Shown here piece by piece: positions 16,652 through 29,183 of a DNA stretch of 64,000 bases. Both the position numbers and the translations under genes were made by a program. Origin of the DNA: Arthrobacter sp. AQ5-05. GTDB taxonomy: Bacteria; Actinomycetota; Actinomycetes; Actinomycetales; Micrococcaceae. Where the stretch lies: contig NZ_QMKQ01000001.1 of NCBI RefSeq assembly GCF_003287975.1, forward strand, positions 372,001 to 436,000, in the 5' to 3' direction. Below the pieces are notes generated by a model. The model searched no databases, was not told the DNA's origin, and worked only from the letters and a program-made list of their open reading frames with translations. Positions within the stretch are counted from its first letter, which is position 1; every line of letters starts with the position of its first letter.

Positions 16652-19534
16652 GTGGCTACTTCCCGCTCCTCTGAAACCCTCCGTCCGCACGACCTGACCC
16701 GCCTGGTGGTGAAGGGTGCGCGCGAACACAATCTACGCAACGTCGACCTGGATTTGCCCCGTGACGCCATGATCGTGTTCACCGGCCTTTCCGGCTCCGG
16801 AAAGTCGTCCCTGGCTTTCGACACCATCTTTGCCGAAGGACAGCGACGCTACGTCGAATCCCTCTCGGCCTATGCCCGCCAGTTCCTGGGGCAGGTCGAC
16901 AAGCCGGACGTCGACTTCATCGAGGGGCTCTCGCCCGCGGTGTCGATCGACCAGAAGTCGACCTCGAAGAACCCCCGGTCCACCGTGGGAACCATCACGG
17001 AGATCTACGACTACATGCGACTGCTCTGGGCACGCGTGGGTCGACCCTACTGCCCGGTCTGCGGCGAGGCTGTCACCAAGCAAACCCCGCAGCAGATCGT
17101 GGACCAGCTGCTAGAGCTCGAACCCAAGACCCGCTTCCAGGTCCTTGCACCTGTCGTGCGTGGCCGCAAGGGCGAATTCGTGGACCTCTTCAAGGAGCTC
17201 GGCTCCAAGGGCTATTCCCGCGCCCGGGTCGACGGGGAAACGATCCAGCTTTCCGACCCACCCAAGCTCGGCAAACAGTTCAAGCACACCATCGAAGTCG
17301 TCGTCGACCGCCTGGCCATCAACGACACCGTGAGCCAGCGGCTGACCGACTCCATCGAAACCGCGCTGAACCTCGCCGAGGGCCGGGTCCTGATCGACTT
17401 CGTCGACCTCGACCCGGAAGACGAGGGCCGTGTGCGTGCCTTCTCCGAGAACCTTGCCTGCCCCAACGAGCACCCGCTGGCCATCGATGAAATCGAACCA
17501 CGGTCGTTCTCCTTCAACAACCCCTTCGGCGCCTGTCCCGCATGCAGCGGTATCGGCACACGCCTGGAGGTCGACGAGGACCTGATCATTCCCGACGTGG
17601 AAATGCCCTTGGGCCAAGGTGCCATCGCGCCGTGGTCGCTGGGCACCGCCACCACCGAATACTGGAACCGCCTGCTCGGGGGACTGGGCGCGGAGCTGGA
17701 CTTCACGCTGGAAACCCCCTGGAACAAGCTGCCCGCCGTCGCCCGCCAGGCCATCCTGCACGGCAAGGACCACAAGGTCGTGGTGCAGTACAAGAACCGC
17801 TTCGGCCGGGAACGCAAGTACTCCACCGGCTTCGAGGGCGTGGTCCAGTACATCCACCGCAAGCACCTGGAAACCGAATCGGACAACGCGCGCGTCCGGT
17901 ATGAGGAGTACATGCGGCAGATCCCGTGCCCGGAATGCAACGGTGCACGCCTGAACTCCGCCTCGCTGTCGGTGCTGATCAACGACAAATCCATTGCCGA
18001 GGTCTCGGCCATGCCGATGCGCGAATGCTCCGAGTTCCTCGAAAACCTCGTCCTCACCGGACGCGAGGCCCAGATCGCGAACCAGGTCCTGAAGGAAATC
18101 CAGGCCCGCCTGCGGTTCCTGCTGGACGTCGGACTGGAATACCTGAACCTGGAACGAGCCGCCGGCACGCTTTCCGGCGGCGAGGCGCAGCGCATCCGGC
18201 TGGCCACGCAGATCGGATCCGGACTGGTCGGTGTGCTGTACGTGCTCGACGAGCCCTCCATCGGGTTGCACCAGCGAGACAACCGCCGGCTCATCGAAAC
18301 CCTGACCCAGCTGCGGTCCCTGGGCAACACCCTGATCGTGGTGGAACACGACGAGGACACCATCGGCGAGGCCGACTGGATCGTCGACATCGGACCAGGC
18401 GCCGGGGAACACGGCGGCGAGGTCGTGCACTCGGGGTCCCTGGAGGACCTGAAGGCCAACACCCGCTCCATCACCGGCGACTACCTCTCCGGGCGCCGGA
18501 AGATCGAGGTTCCGGCCAAGCGCCGCAAGATCGACAAAAAGCGCGAGGTCACCGTCGTGGGCGCCCGCGAAAACAACCTCGTGGACGTCACTGCCCGCTT
18601 CCCGCTCGGCGTGCTGACGGCCATCACCGGCGTCTCGGGCTCCGGAAAGTCCACGCTGGTCAACGACGTGCTCTACAAGGTGCTCGCCAACCGGCTCAAC
18701 GGCGCCAAGCAGGTCCCCGGACGACACACCCGCGTCGAGGGCCTCGAGCATCTTGACAAGGTCATCCACGTCGACCAGTCGCCCATCGGCCGCACCCCGC
18801 GCTCCAACCCGGCGACCTACACCGGGGTCTTCGACCACATCCGCAAGCTCTTCGCCGAGACCAACGAGGCCAAGGTGCGCGGCTACCTGCCGGGCCGCTT
18901 CTCCTTCAACGTCAAGGGCGGACGCTGCGAATCCTGCTCGGGCGACGGCACGCTGAAGATCGAGATGAACTTCCTTCCGGACGTCTATGTCCCGTGTGAG
19001 GTTTGCCATGGTGCGCGCTACAACCGCGAGACCCTGGAGGTCCACTACAAGGGCAAATCCATCGCCGACGTGCTGAACATGCCCATCGAAGAGGGCGCGG
19101 AATTCTTTGCCGCGTTCACCCCGATCGCCCGCCACCTGCGCACCCTGGTGGAGGTGGGATTGGGCTACGTCCGCCTCGGACAGGCCTCCACCACGCTTTC
19201 GGGCGGCGAGGCGCAGCGCGTGAAGCTCGCCGCGGAACTGCAGAAGCGCTCCAACGGCCGCTCCATCTATGTGCTCGACGAGCCCACGACCGGCCTGCAC
19301 TTCGAGGACATCCGCAAGCTCCTGCTGGTCTTGCAGGGACTGGTGGACAAGGGCAACACGGTGATCACCATCGAGCACAACCTCGACGTGATCAAGTCCG
19401 CTGACTGGGTCATCGACCTGGGTCCCGAGGGCGGCTCCGGCGGCGGCGAAATCATCGCCGTCGGCACGCCCGAACAGGTCGCCAAGGTCGAGGCCAGCTA
19501 TACCGGAAAGTTCCTCGCGCCGCTGCTGGGCTAG
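16652..19534 (+). CDS. uvrA: UvrABC excinuclease subunit A
   Basis: A 960-residue UvrA, the dimeric ATPase that finds bulky DNA lesions and loads UvrB. It has two ABC modules. The first Walker A is GLSGSGKSS near residue 49, with signature LSGGEAQRI and [11 protein letters not shown] near 505-545. The second is GVSGSGKST near residue 655, with LSGGEAQRV and [11 protein letters not shown] near 850-880. Zinc-binding parts are seen: [11 protein letters not shown] followed by [10 protein letters not shown], and [10 protein letters not shown] with [10 protein letters not shown]. The start is the leaderless GTG at 16652. The length is normal for the family. The HAD phosphatase gene follows after 77 bp. 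Confidence 0.97.
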   Translation: MATSRSSETLRPHDLTRLVVKGAREHNLRNVDLDLPRDAMIVFTGLSGSGKSSLAFDTIFAEGQRRYVESLSAYARQFLGQVDKPDVDFIEGLSPAVSIDQKSTSKNPRSTVGTITEIYDYMRLLWARVGRPYCPVCGEAVTKQTPQQIVDQLLELEPKTRFQVLAPVVRGRKGEFVDLFKELGSKGYSRARVDGETIQLSDPPKLGKQFKHTIEVVVDRLAINDTVSQRLTDSIETALNLAEGRVLIDFVDLDPEDEGRVRAFSENLACPNEHPLAIDEIEPRSFSFNNPFGACPACSGIGTRLEVDEDLIIPDVEMPLGQGAIAPWSLGTATTEYWNRLLGGLGAELDFTLETPWNKLPAVARQAILHGKDHKVVVQYKNRFGRERKYSTGFEGVVQYIHRKHLETESDNARVRYEEYMRQIPCPECNGARLNSASLSVLINDKSIAEVSAMPMRECSEFLENLVLTGREAQIANQVLKEIQARLRFLLDVGLEYLNLERAAGTLSGGEAQRIRLATQIGSGLVGVLYVLDEPSIGLHQRDNRRLIETLTQLRSLGNTLIVVEHDEDTIGEADWIVDIGPGAGEHGGEVVHSGSLEDLKANTRSITGDYLSGRRKIEVPAKRRKIDKKREVTVVGARENNLVDVTARFPLGVLTAITGVSGSGKSTLVNDVLYKVLANRLNGAKQVPGRHTRVEGLEHLDKVIHVDQSPIGRTPRSNPATYTGVFDHIRKLFAETNEAKVRGYLPGRFSFNVKGGRCESCSGDGTLKIEMNFLPDVYVPCEVCHGARYNRETLEVHYKGKSIADVLNMPIEEGAEFFAAFTPIARHLRTLVEVGLGYVRLGQASTTLSGGEAQRVKLAAELQKRSNGRSIYVLDEPTTGLHFEDIRKLLLVLQGLVDKGNTVITIEHNLDVIKSADWVIDLGPEGGSGGGEIIAVGTPEQVAKVEASYTGKFLAPLLG

Positions 19535-19611
19535 GTGCGGACGCCGTGCGTGTATGCCGTTTTGGGCATGCGCGTACGGCACAAGTGCCCAGTTCATGCG
19601 AGAATACGACA

Positions 19612-20334
19612 GTGATGATTGCTCCCTCCGCCGTGCTGCTTGACCTCGATGGAACCCTCGTGGATCCGGCCGGGGCTATCACCTCGGGCATCCGCTTCGC
19701 GTTGACGCAAGCGCAGATCCCCGATCCGGGTGAAGAAAAACTCCTGTCCCTCATCGGGCCCCCGCTGACCATCGGGCTGGCCACCATCGACGGGGTCGAC
19801 CCCTCAAACATCGGTTCGCTGATCTCCACCTACCGTGCGCAATATGCCGAAACCGGCATGGCCGCATCACGTCCGTACCCCGGTGTCCCCGAACTCCTGG
19901 CCGAGCTGCGTGCCTCCGGTGCCACGGTGCTGGTCGCCACCGCCAAGCCCACCCACATCGCCCGGGCACTGCTCGGGGTCCAGGGCCTCACGCCCCTGCT
20001 CGACGGGATCTTCGGCAACGACGACGAGGGCGACGGCACCTCCTCCTCCAAGACCCACATCCTGGCCGCGGCGATCGCCGCGCACGACCTGGACTCCGCG
20101 CGGTGCGTGATGGTGGGGGACCGCCGCTACGACATCGAGGCGGCCCACGAGAACGACATGGCCTCCATCGGCGCCGGCTGGGGCTTCGCCGAGGCCGGCG
20201 AACTCGAAGCCGCCGGTGCCGGCGCCCATGCCGCGGACCTGGCCGAGCTTGCCGGGCTGCTGCTGGGCAACGCCGCCGGGGAAACGCTGCGCGAATCCCT
20301 GCTGGCCGCCAATCCGACGGGAGCCGGCGCCTAG
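19612..20334 (+). CDS. HAD superfamily hydrolase, phosphoglycolate phosphatase-like
   Basis: A 240-residue HAD phosphatase. Motif I is [11 protein letters not shown] with the nucleophile and acid/base Asp, motif II is VATAKPT, the motif III lysine is in SSSKTHIL, and motif IV is [12 protein letters not shown]. The cap is a small helical insert after motif I (subtype IA), as in phosphoglycolate or nucleotide phosphatases. GTG 19612 was chosen because GAGAAT lies 6 nt before it (leaderless pattern); ATG 19615 is the in-frame alternative. The stop at 20334 is followed directly by the plsC start, so they form one operon. Confidence 0.85.
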   Translation: MMIAPSAVLLDLDGTLVDPAGAITSGIRFALTQAQIPDPGEEKLLSLIGPPLTIGLATIDGVDPSNIGSLISTYRAQYAETGMAASRPYPGVPELLAELRASGATVLVATAKPTHIARALLGVQGLTPLLDGIFGNDDEGDGTSSSKTHILAAAIAAHDLDSARCVMVGDRRYDIEAAHENDMASIGAGWGFAEAGELEAAGAGAHAADLAELAGLLLGNAAGETLRESLLAANPTGAGA

Positions 20335-21006
20335 ATGAGCCTGTACACCATGACCCGCTCCTCGATCCGCGGGCTGCTTTCCGGGCTGTGCCGCCCCACC
20401 GTCACCGGACTGGAGAACGTGCCCCGCACCGGGCCGGTCATCATCGCCTCCAACCACCTCTCCTTCCTGGACTCGATCATCATCCAGGCGCTGACCCCGC
20501 GGGATGTCGCGTTCTTCGCCAAGGCCGAGTACTTCACCACCCCGGGCCTCAGGGGCAAGGCCATGAAGACCTTCTTCGAATCCGTGGGCTCGATCCCGGT
20601 CCAGCGCGGGGAACAGGCCGCCTCGGTCGCGGCCCTGGAATCGCTGGTCGACATCCTGGAGACCGGCGGCGGCATCGGCATCTACCCGGAGGGCACGCGC
20701 TCCCGCGACGGCAAGCTCTACCGCGGGCGCACCGGTGTGGGTTGGCTCGCGCTGTCCACCGGAGCGCCGGTGGTCCCGGTCGGGCTGATCGGCACCGAGA
20801 ACCTGCAGCCGGCCGGCAAGAACACCATCAAGCCGCACCACTTCACGCTCGCCTTCGGCAAGCCGCTGCAATTCGAGCACCTGGGCCGCAAGCACCCGCT
20901 GCCGCAGCGCCGGGCGGCCACCGATGCGATCGTCGATGCCATCGCGGAGCTGACCGGGCAGGAACGCGTGGACGCCTACAACCAGACCCCCATCAGCGAC
21001 CAGTAA
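20335..21006 (+). CDS. plsC: 1-acyl-sn-glycerol-3-phosphate acyltransferase
   Basis: A 223-residue PlsC/LPLAT acyltransferase that converts lysophosphatidic acid to phosphatidic acid. The catalytic block NHLSFLD (NHxxxxD) is near residue 41, followed by FFAKAEYF, a conserved Arg segment PVQRGEQ, and YPEGTRS (EGTRS motif) near residue 120. One N-terminal amphipathic segment could attach it to the membrane; no long helix is seen. The ATG follows the HAD stop with no spacing, and uvrC begins 14 nt after its stop, so a repair gene and a lipid gene share a transcript. Confidence 0.9.
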   Translation: MSLYTMTRSSIRGLLSGLCRPTVTGLENVPRTGPVIIASNHLSFLDSIIIQALTPRDVAFFAKAEYFTTPGLRGKAMKTFFESVGSIPVQRGEQAASVAALESLVDILETGGGIGIYPEGTRSRDGKLYRGRTGVGWLALSTGAPVVPVGLIGTENLQPAGKNTIKPHHFTLAFGKPLQFEHLGRKHPLPQRRAATDAIVDAIAELTGQERVDAYNQTPISDQ

Positions 21007-21020
21007 CCGGAGCACCAGAA

Positions 21021-22982
21021 GTGGCAGACCCCCAGAGCTACCGCCCCGCCACCGGGGACATTCCGACGCGTCCCGGGGTCTACCGCTTCCGCGACGAGGT
21101 CGGTCGGGTCATCTACGTCGGCAAGGCCAAGGTGCTGCGCCAACGGCTGAACTCCTACTTCGCCAACCCCGCGGGCCTGACCCCCAAGACGCACGCCATG
21201 GTGCACACCGCCGTCTCCGTCGAGTGGACGGTCGTGGGCTCGGAGCTCGAGGCCCTGCAGCTGGAATACACCTGGATCAAGGAGTACAACCCGCGCTTCA
21301 ACATCGTCTTCCGCGACGACAAGACCTACCCGTACCTGGCGGTGACCATGGGGGAGAAGTACCCGCGCGCGTTGGTGATGCGCGGGGACAAGCGCAAGGA
21401 CACCAAGTACTTCGGTCCGTTCTACCCGGCCAAGGCCATCCGCGAGACCCTCGACACGCTGCTGCGCGTCTTCCCGGTGCGCAGCTGCTCGGCCGGGGTG
21501 TTCAACCGGGCCCAGTCCTCCGGGCGGCCCTGCCTGCTGGGCTACATCGACAAGTGCGCCGCCCCCTGCGTGGGCCGCATCAGCCCCGAGGACCACAAGC
21601 AGCTCGCCGCTGACCTGTGCCAGTTCATGGGCGGGGAGGGCACCCGCTTCATCAAGGAACTCGAGGCCAAGATGGCCGACGCCGTCGCCAAGCTCGAATA
21701 CGAGCAGGCCGCCAGGTACCGCGACGACATCGCCGCACTGCGCCGGGTCTTCGAGCGCAACGCCGTGGTGCTGGCAGAAAACACCGAGGCCGACATCTTC
21801 GCGGTGCACGAGGACGAGCTCGAGGCCGCGGTGCAGGTCTTCCACGTGCGCAACGGGCGCATCCGCGGCCAGCGCGGCTGGGTGGTGGAAAAGGTCGAGG
21901 ATTCCACGCCCGGGCAATTCATCGAGCACATGCTTACCCAGGTCTACGGCGAATCCGCCGGGGACGACAGGATCCCGCGCGAGGTGCTGGTCCCGGTGCT
22001 CCCGGAGAACGCCGACGACGTCGCCGCCTGGCTGCACGAGCGCCGCGGCTCGGCCGTCTCGCTGCGCGTGGCCCAGCGCGGGGACAAGGCGACGCTGGCC
22101 GAAACCGTGCGGGAGAACGCCGAGCAGTCCCTGCGCCTGCACAAGTCCCGCCGGGCCGGGGACCTGACCACCCGCTCGGCCTCGCTGCAGGAACTCCAGG
22201 ACGCCCTGGGGCTGCCGGCCCCGCTGCTGCGCATCGAATGCTACGACGCCTCGCACACCCAGGGCACCAACGTGGTCGCCTCGATGGTGGTCTTCGAGGA
22301 CGGACTGCCCAAGAAGTCCGACTACCGCAAGTTCTCGATCACCGGGGAGGCCGCGCGCGACGACACCGCCTCGATGTACGACGTGATCTCCCGCCGCTTC
22401 AAGAACTACCTGGCGGACATGGAAGACACCGTGCCGATGATCAGCGGGGAAATCGACATCGCCGACGCCTCCGAGCGCATGCCCGCCCGCCGCTTCGCCT
22501 ACCCGCCCTCGCTGGTCATCGTCGACGGCGGGCCCCCGCAGGTCGCCGCCGCCTCCCGGGCCCTGGCCGATTTGGGCATCGACGACGTGTACGTGGTCGG
22601 GCTGGCCAAGCGCCTGGAGGAGCTGTGGCTGCCGGACGACCAGTTCCCGGTGATCCTGCCGCGGGCCTCCCACGCCCTGTACCTGGTCCAGCGGGTCCGC
22701 GACGAGGCGCACCGCTTCGCCATCACCTTCCACCGCAAGAAGCGCTCGGCCTCGATGACCACCTCGCTGCTGGACACCATCCCCGGACTGGGCCCGGCCA
22801 AGCGCGAGGCGCTGCGCAAGCACTTCGGCTCGATGAAGAAGATGCGCGCCGCGACGGTGGAGCAGCTGCTGGAGGTCCCGGGCATCGGGCCGGCGCTGGC
22901 CGCCACGGTGTTCGACGCGCTGGCCGCATCCGGCGCGGATGCGCCGGCAGTGAACATGACCACGGGTGAAGTGCTGGACTGA
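21021..22982 (+). CDS. uvrC: UvrABC excinuclease subunit C
   Basis: A 653-residue UvrC, the dual-incision nuclease of excision repair. The N-terminal GIY-YIG domain ([19 protein letters not shown]) makes the 3' cut. A UVR motif around [20 protein letters not shown] binds UvrB. The RNase H-like domain with [13 protein letters not shown] (catalytic Asp) and [11 protein letters not shown] makes the 5' cut. The C-terminus has tandem helix-hairpin-helix motifs ([12 protein letters not shown] and [12 protein letters not shown]). GTG 21021 was chosen by homology with the family start and a GGAG about 10 nt upstream; the frame is open far upstream but that part overlaps plsC. Confidence 0.96.
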   Translation: MADPQSYRPATGDIPTRPGVYRFRDEVGRVIYVGKAKVLRQRLNSYFANPAGLTPKTHAMVHTAVSVEWTVVGSELEALQLEYTWIKEYNPRFNIVFRDDKTYPYLAVTMGEKYPRALVMRGDKRKDTKYFGPFYPAKAIRETLDTLLRVFPVRSCSAGVFNRAQSSGRPCLLGYIDKCAAPCVGRISPEDHKQLAADLCQFMGGEGTRFIKELEAKMADAVAKLEYEQAARYRDDIAALRRVFERNAVVLAENTEADIFAVHEDELEAAVQVFHVRNGRIRGQRGWVVEKVEDSTPGQFIEHMLTQVYGESAGDDRIPREVLVPVLPENADDVAAWLHERRGSAVSLRVAQRGDKATLAETVRENAEQSLRLHKSRRAGDLTTRSASLQELQDALGLPAPLLRIECYDASHTQGTNVVASMVVFEDGLPKKSDYRKFSITGEAARDDTASMYDVISRRFKNYLADMEDTVPMISGEIDIADASERMPARRFAYPPSLVIVDGGPPQVAAASRALADLGIDDVYVVGLAKRLEELWLPDDQFPVILPRASHALYLVQRVRDEAHRFAITFHRKKRSASMTTSLLDTIPGLGPAKREALRKHFGSMKKMRAATVEQLLEVPGIGPALAATVFDALAASGADAPAVNMTTGEVLD

Positions 22983-23005
22983 CCGATTCGGGACCCGCGG
23001 GCGAC

Positions 23006-23011
23006 TAGGCT
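23006..23011 (+). promoter_or_regulatory. -10 box of leaderless rapZ operon
   Basis: TAGGCT ends 6 nt before the ATG at 23018, in the 35-bp gap after uvrC. Confidence 0.6.
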
Positions 23012-23017
23012 AGGTAC

Positions 23018-23911
23018 ATGACCACCGAGCTTGCCCCAGTGAAACCACCCGAGTCCGAACTTCTAGTGATTACCGGCATGTCGGGCGCCGGGCGCACCAC
23101 CGCCGCCCACGCGCTGGAGGACCACGGCTGGTACGTGGTGGAGAACCTGCCCCCGACGCTGCTGGGCATGCTCACCGAGATCGTCGCACACGCCGGAGGG
23201 TCCATCCCGAAGCTCGCCGTGGTCATGGACGTGCGCTCCAAGTCGCTTTTCCCGCAGCTGCGCGAAAACCTGAACGCGCTGACCAGCGCCGGTATCGCCT
23301 ACCGCGTGCTCTTCCTGGACGCCGCCGACGACCTGTTGGTCCGCCGCTTCGAGCAGGGACGGCGCCCGCACCCGCTGCAGGAAGACGACCGCATCGTCGA
23401 CGGCATCAACCGTGAGCGCGAGGTGCTCCGCGAGCTGAAGGAAGCGGCGGAAATCGTCGTGGACACCACCGAGATGTCGGTGCACGACCTGGCCCGCTCG
23501 ATCACCGAGCTGTTCTCCGAGTCCGGCCCGATCGTGCTGCGGCTGAACGTCATGAGCTTCGGCTTCAAGTACGGGGTCCCCACCGACGCCAACTACGTCG
23601 CCGATGTCCGCTTCATCCCCAACCCGCACTGGGTCCCCGAACTGCGCCCGCACACCGGCAAGGACAAGGCCGTCTCCGACTACGTGCTTTCGGCCACGGG
23701 CGCCGCGGAATTCATCGAACGCTACATCGGTGCCCTGGAGCCGGTCTTCGAGGGCTACCGCCGCGAAAACAAGCACTACGCCACCCTTGCGGTGGGCTGC
23801 ACCGGCGGCAAGCACCGCTCGGTGGCCACGGCCGAGGAAATCGGGCGCCGGCTGGCCCAGCTGCCCAATGTGCGCGTCAACGTCACGCACCGGGACCTGG
23901 GGCGCGAGTAG
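23018..23911 (+). CDS. rapZ: RNase adapter / nucleotide-binding protein RapZ (YvcJ)
   Basis: A 297-residue RapZ/YvcJ protein. The P-loop is GMSGAGRTT near residue 21; in this family Arg can stand in the place of the usual Lys. The second nucleotide motif is VVMDVRS. The C-terminal half carries the family blocks [19 protein letters not shown] and [14 protein letters not shown]. In enterobacteria RapZ controls glmS via a small RNA; in Gram-positives it binds nucleotides and UDP-sugars and its role is less clear. It is the first gene of the conserved rapZ-yvcK-whiA unit; yvcK follows after 6 nt. Confidence 0.95.
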   Translation: MTTELAPVKPPESELLVITGMSGAGRTTAAHALEDHGWYVVENLPPTLLGMLTEIVAHAGGSIPKLAVVMDVRSKSLFPQLRENLNALTSAGIAYRVLFLDAADDLLVRRFEQGRRPHPLQEDDRIVDGINREREVLRELKEAAEIVVDTTEMSVHDLARSITELFSESGPIVLRLNVMSFGFKYGVPTDANYVADVRFIPNPHWVPELRPHTGKDKAVSDYVLSATGAAEFIERYIGALEPVFEGYRRENKHYATLAVGCTGGKHRSVATAEEIGRRLAQLPNVRVNVTHRDLGRE

Positions 23912-23917
23912 CCCGCC

Positions 23918-24958
23918 ATGGCGTTTTTCACCGGCCCGATCCCCATCCAGCCTCCATCCCGCTCCAACGGGGAGAACAAGGTCGTGCGCGTGGTCGCGCT
24001 CGGCGGCGGCCACGGCCTGTCGGCCTCGCTGTCCGCGCTGCGCCGGCTAACCACCGACCTGACTGCCATCGTCACGGTGGCCGACGACGGTGGCTCCTCC
24101 GGGCGCCTGCGCGAGGAGCTCGACGTGCTGCCCCCCGGCGACCTGCGCATGGCGCTGGCCGCCCTGTGCGACGACACCGACTGGGGGCGGACCTGGCGCG
24201 ATGTCATGCAGCACCGCTTCACCTCGAAACCCGGATCGAGCGCAGCGCTGGACCAGCACGCCGTGGGCAACCTGTTGATCGTGGCCCTGTGGGAACTGCT
24301 CAAGGACCCCGTGGCGGGGCTGCGCTGGGCCGGGGCCCTGCTGGGCGCCCGCGGCCAGGTGCTGCCCATGAGCACCACCCCGCTGACCATCACCGGGGAC
24401 GTGTTGCAGGAAGGTGCCGGGAGCGGGCTGGTGCAGCGCCGGCTCTCCGGCCAGGCGAAGCTCGCCGAGGCCGGCGAGAGCGCCCTGGTCTCCAACGTAC
24501 GCCTGGAACCGGCCGACGCCGCGGCCTGCACCGAGGCGCTTGACGCCATCGAGCTGGCAGATTGGGTCGTGCTCGGCCCGGGCTCCTGGTACACCTCGGT
24601 GCTGCCGCACCTCCTGCTGCCGGAAATGCGCGAGGGCCTGCAGCAGACCGCGGCGCGCCGGCTGCTGACCATGAACCTTTCCACCGACACCGCCGAGACC
24701 GGCGGGATGGACGCGGCAGCGCACCTGGAGGTCATCGCCAAGTACGCCCCGGACCTGCGCCTGGACGCCGTATTGGCCGACCCGACGACGATTTCGGACC
24801 ACGAGGCGTTCACCCACGCCGCCGCCCGGCTAGGCGCCCGCACCTTTTTCGGTAAAGTAGGGGTTGGTGCCGGACGCGCAGTCCACGACCCCTTGAGACT
24901 TGCCGCCGCATACCACGACGTGTTCACCACGTTCAGCACAGACGAGCCCAGCAGTTAG
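23918..24958 (+). CDS. yvcK: YvcK family gluconeogenesis / cell-envelope factor (CuvA)
   Basis: A 346-residue YvcK (CofD-like fold) protein. [17 protein letters not shown] is the N-terminal glycine motif, [14 protein letters not shown] the conserved DDGGSSGR block, and [15 protein letters not shown] the second ligand-binding block. Homologues bind UDP-GlcNAc-type sugars and coordinate central metabolism with peptidoglycan synthesis; in mycobacteria the protein is called CuvA. The ATG at 23918 lies 6 nt after rapZ with only a weak ribosome-binding site, so translation is probably coupled. whiA follows after 10 nt. Confidence 0.94.
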   Translation: MAFFTGPIPIQPPSRSNGENKVVRVVALGGGHGLSASLSALRRLTTDLTAIVTVADDGGSSGRLREELDVLPPGDLRMALAALCDDTDWGRTWRDVMQHRFTSKPGSSAALDQHAVGNLLIVALWELLKDPVAGLRWAGALLGARGQVLPMSTTPLTITGDVLQEGAGSGLVQRRLSGQAKLAEAGESALVSNVRLEPADAAACTEALDAIELADWVVLGPGSWYTSVLPHLLLPEMREGLQQTAARRLLTMNLSTDTAETGGMDAAAHLEVIAKYAPDLRLDAVLADPTTISDHEAFTHAAARLGARTFFGKVGVGAGRAVHDPLRLAAAYHDVFTTFSTDEPSS

Positions 24959-24968
24959 GAAACAATCC

Positions 24969-25949
24969 ATGGCACTGACGGCTTCCGTCAAGGACGAGCT
25001 GTCCCGGCTTGAGATTCGGAGATCCTCCGAGCGCAAGGCAGAAGTATCCACCATGCTGCGATTCTGCGGCGGCCTGCACATCATCTCCGGACGCATCGTT
25101 ATCGAGGCCGAGGTCGACCTCGCCTCCACCGCCCGGCGGCTTCGTGCCGCCATCGCCGAGGTCTACGGCCACGCCTCCGAGATCATCGTGGTTTCCGGGG
25201 GAGGGCTGCGCCGCGGCAATCGCTACGTGGTCCGCGTGGTCCGCGACGGCGAGGCCCTGGCCCGCCAGACCGGCCTGCTCGACGGGCGCGGCCGGCCGGT
25301 GCGCGGGCTGCCCTCGGTCATCGTCAACGGCTCCACCGCCGATGCCGAGGCCGTGTGGCGCGGTGCCTTCCTCTCCCACGGTTCGCTCACCGAGCCCGGG
25401 CGTTCCTCGGCACTGGAAATCACCTGCCCCGGCCCCGAGTCCGCACTGGCACTGGTCGGCGCCGCACGGCGCCTGGGACTGGTCGCCAAGGCCCGCGAGG
25501 TCCGCGGTGTTGACCGCGTGGTCATCCGCGACGGCGAGGCCATCGCCCAGCTGCTCACCCGCATGGGTGCCCACGACGCCTTGATGGTCTGGGAAGAGCG
25601 CCGCATGCGCAAGGAAGTGCGTGCCACCGCGAACCGGCTGGCCAACTTCGACGACGCGAACCTGCGCCGCTCGGCCCAGGCCGCCGTCGCCGCCGGCGCC
25701 AGGGTGGAACGCGCCCTGGAGATCCTGGGCGACGAGGTCCCCGAGCACCTCAAGTACGCCGGCGCGCTGCGCGTGGCGCACAAGCAGGCATCCCTGGACG
25801 AGCTCGGACGCATGGCCGAGCCGCCCATGACCAAGGACGCGATCGCCGGGCGGATCCGCCGATTGCTGGCAATGGCCGACAAAAGGGCCTCCGAACTGGG
25901 AATACCCGGCACCGAGGCCAGCGTTCCACTGGATATGCTCGAACACTGA
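24969..25949 (+). CDS. whiA: DNA-binding protein WhiA
   Basis: A 326-residue WhiA, the usual length. It has an N-terminal LAGLIDADG-homing-endonuclease-like fold that has lost catalysis (residues about 20-210) and a C-terminal helix-turn-helix part ([20 protein letters not shown]). It controls sporulation-septation genes in Streptomyces; in non-sporulating actinobacteria it is kept for cell division and growth control. TAGGAA lies 8 nt upstream of ATG 24969. It closes the rapZ-yvcK-whiA operon and is followed by sodA. Confidence 0.95.
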   Translation: MALTASVKDELSRLEIRRSSERKAEVSTMLRFCGGLHIISGRIVIEAEVDLASTARRLRAAIAEVYGHASEIIVVSGGGLRRGNRYVVRVVRDGEALARQTGLLDGRGRPVRGLPSVIVNGSTADAEAVWRGAFLSHGSLTEPGRSSALEITCPGPESALALVGAARRLGLVAKAREVRGVDRVVIRDGEAIAQLLTRMGAHDALMVWEERRMRKEVRATANRLANFDDANLRRSAQAAVAAGARVERALEILGDEVPEHLKYAGALRVAHKQASLDELGRMAEPPMTKDAIAGRIRRLLAMADKRASELGIPGTEASVPLDMLEH

Positions 25950-26024
25950 GCCCAAGGATTTTCCGCTGTTGCGCGGAGATGCAGTAACGAAGAAGAACGC
26001 ATCCACTTCTCGATGGGTGCCGAT

Positions 26025-26679
26025 GAGAATGAGGAGTCATTTTGGCTATTTATACCTTGCCCGAGCTGCAGTACGATTACGCGGCCCTGGAGCCGAACAT
26101 CTCGGCGCGGATCATGGAGCTGCACCACTCCAAGCACCATGCGGCCTATGTGGCCGGGGCGAACACCGCCCTGGAGCAGTTGGCCGAGGCGCGGGCGAAG
26201 GGCGAGTTCGGGAACATCCCGAAGCTGTCCAAGGACCTGGCGTTCCACCTGGGCGGGCACACGAACCACTCGATCTTCTGGAACAACCTTTCGCCGGAGG
26301 GCGGGGACAAGCCCGAGGGGGAGCTGGCTGCGGCGATCGACGACGCGTTCGGTTCGTTTGACGCGTTCCGTGCGCACTTCACGGCCGCGGCGATGAGCCT
26401 GCAGGGTTCGGGTTGGGCGTTGCTGGGCTTTGAGGGCCTGGGTTCGCAGCTGGTCATCGAGCAGCTTTACGACCAGCAGGGCAATGTGCCGGTGGCGACG
26501 ACCCCGTTGTTGATGTTGGACATGTGGGAGCATGCGTTCTATCTGGATTACGTGAATGTGAAGGCCGACTACGTGAAGGCGTTCTGGAACATCGTGAACT
26601 GGGCCGATGTCTCGGCGCGTTTCGAGGCGGCCCGCAAGGGTGCCGCGACGCTGGTCGTCCCGGGCAAGTAACAAAACCC
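26025..26679 (+). repeat. 655-bp direct repeat, copy A (carries sodA)
   Basis: Base-for-base comparison by eye with 55736-56390 finds no difference. The block starts at GAGAATGAGG, 17 nt before the TTG start, and ends 8 nt after the stop codon (AACAAAACCC). Flanks differ completely on both sides. The two copies are in the same orientation, offset by 29,711 bp. Confidence 0.95.
26042..26671 (+). CDS. sodA: Superoxide dismutase (Mn type), copy at the whiA-gap locus
   Basis: A 209-residue Fe/Mn-superfamily superoxide dismutase without signal peptide. Metal ligands are His in HHSKHHAAY, His in [13 protein letters not shown], and Asp/His in [12 protein letters not shown] at the second ligand and Gln in LYDQQGN (where iron-type mycobacterial SodA has His) point to manganese. 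Translation starts at TTG 26042 with GAGGAG 7 nt upstream. Codons end in G or T (GCG, TTG, GGT) far more than in neighbouring genes, which favour C. This is the place where sod is commonly found in Arthrobacter relatives. An identical second copy lies at 55753-56382. Confidence 0.96.
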   Translation: MAIYTLPELQYDYAALEPNISARIMELHHSKHHAAYVAGANTALEQLAEARAKGEFGNIPKLSKDLAFHLGGHTNHSIFWNNLSPEGGDKPEGELAAAIDDAFGSFDAFRAHFTAAAMSLQGSGWALLGFEGLGSQLVIEQLYDQQGNVPVATTPLLMLDMWEHAFYLDYVNVKADYVKAFWNIVNWADVSARFEAARKGAATLVVPGK

Positions 26680-26683
26680 CCTT

Positions 26684-27923
<1,240 letters not shown>

Positions 27924-27938
27924 TCCCCGAGACTCGGA

Positions 27939-27944
27939 TAACCT
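27939..27944 (+). promoter_or_regulatory. -10 box of leaderless pgk
   Basis: TAACCT ends 6 nt before the ATG at 27951, giving pgk-tpiA-secG an internal start separate from gap. Confidence 0.55.
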
Positions 27945-27950
27945 AGTCAC

Positions 27951-29183
27951 ATGACTTCCCACACTCTCGACGAACTGATCGCCGATGGTGTCCTTGGGCG
28001 GCGCGTTCTGGTCCGCAGCGACCTGAACGTGCCGCTCGATGGCTTCACCGTCACCGACGATGGGCGTGTACGCGCCTCCATTCCCGTGGTGCAGAAGCTG
28101 GCCGAGGCCGGCGCCCGCGTCATTGTCATGGCACACCTGGGACGCCCCAAGGGCGAACCCGACCCCACCTATTCCATCGCCCCGGCGTCCACGCGCCTGG
28201 CCGAGCTCTCCGGGCTCGACGTGCACACCGCAACCGACGTCACGGGCCCCTCCGCGCGGAAACTTGCCGGCGAACTGGCCGACGGTGCCGTGCTGGTGCT
28301 GGAAAACGTGCGCTTCGACGCGCGCGAAACCTCCAAGGACCAGGGCGAACGCGCGAAATTCGCCGCCGAGCTGGCCGCGCTGGCCGGTGAAAACGGCGCC
28401 TACGTGAACGACGCCTTCGGTGCGGTGCACCGCAAGCACGCCTCGGTGTACGACATCGCCGCGCTGCTTCCGGCCTACCAGGGCGACCTGGTGGCCACCG
28501 AGGTGCGGGTCCTGAAGACCCTGACCGAGGCGCCCAAGCGCCCCTACGTGGTCGTGCTGGGCGGTTCCAAGGTCTCGGACAAGCTTGCGGTCATCGACAA
28601 CCTGCTGGGCCGCGCCGACCACCTGCTGATCGGCGGCGGCATGGCCTTCACCTTCCTCAAGGCCCTGGGCCACGAGGTCGGCGGCTCGCTGCTCGAGGAA
28701 GACCAGCTGGAAACCTGCCGCGGCTACCTCTCGCGCGCCAAGGAGCTGGGCTGCGACATCGTGCTGCCCACCGACGTGGTCGTCGCCTCGAAGTTCGGGG
28801 CCGACGCCGAGCACGAGGTGCGCGCCGCAGACGACATCACCGGCGGGCGCTTCGGCGACACCGGCCTGGGCCTGGACATCGGCCCGGTTTCCGGGGAAAC
28901 CTTCGCCAGCTACATCACCGGCGCCAACACCGTCTTCTGGAACGGGCCCATGGGCGTCTTCGAGATCCCGGCATTCGCCGGCGGCACCCGTGCGGTGGCC
29001 GGCGCGCTGGCCGAATCCGAGGCGTTCAGCGTCGTCGGCGGCGGGGATTCCGCTGCCGCGGTGCGCACGCTGGGTTTCCACGACGACGATTTCGGACATA
29101 TTTCCACCGGCGGCGGTGCCTCCCTCGAGTACCTCGAGGGCAAGGAACTGCCAGGCCTGACTGCCTTGGAGGCGCGTAAGTGA
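27951..29183 (+). CDS. pgk: Phosphoglycerate kinase
   Basis: A 410-residue phosphoglycerate kinase, the ATP-forming step after GAPDH. The N-domain substrate site shows [11 protein letters not shown] and [12 protein letters not shown]; the hinge and C-domain show [11 protein letters not shown], and the nucleotide loop is [11 protein letters not shown] near the C-terminus. The ATG is leaderless (TAACCT 6 nt before). The stop overlaps the tpiA start as GTGA, so the two enzymes are translationally coupled. Confidence 0.97.
   Translation: MTSHTLDELIADGVLGRRVLVRSDLNVPLDGFTVTDDGRVRASIPVVQKLAEAGARVIVMAHLGRPKGEPDPTYSIAPASTRLAELSGLDVHTATDVTGPSARKLAGELADGAVLVLENVRFDARETSKDQGERAKFAAELAALAGENGAYVNDAFGAVHRKHASVYDIAALLPAYQGDLVATEVRVLKTLTEAPKRPYVVVLGGSKVSDKLAVIDNLLGRADHLLIGGGMAFTFLKALGHEVGGSLLEEDQLETCRGYLSRAKELGCDIVLPTDVVVASKFGADAEHEVRAADDITGGRFGDTGLGLDIGPVSGETFASYITGANTVFWNGPMGVFEIPAFAGGTRAVAGALAESEAFSVVGGGDSAAAVRTLGFHDDDFGHISTGGGASLEYLEGKELPGLTALEARK

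Noticed and set aside
17111-19597. An 828-codon minus-strand frame opposite uvrA
   Set aside because: Mirror of uvrA codon bias with no recognisable domain.
20103-21020. Long N-terminal extension of uvrC
   Set aside because: It overlaps the HAD and plsC genes in another frame; homology and a GGAG support GTG 21021.
24840-24870. TTTTTCGGTAAAGTAGG as a promoter for whiA
   Set aside because: It lies in the yvcK coding sequence, has no good -35/-10 pair, and whiA follows yvcK by only 10 bp.
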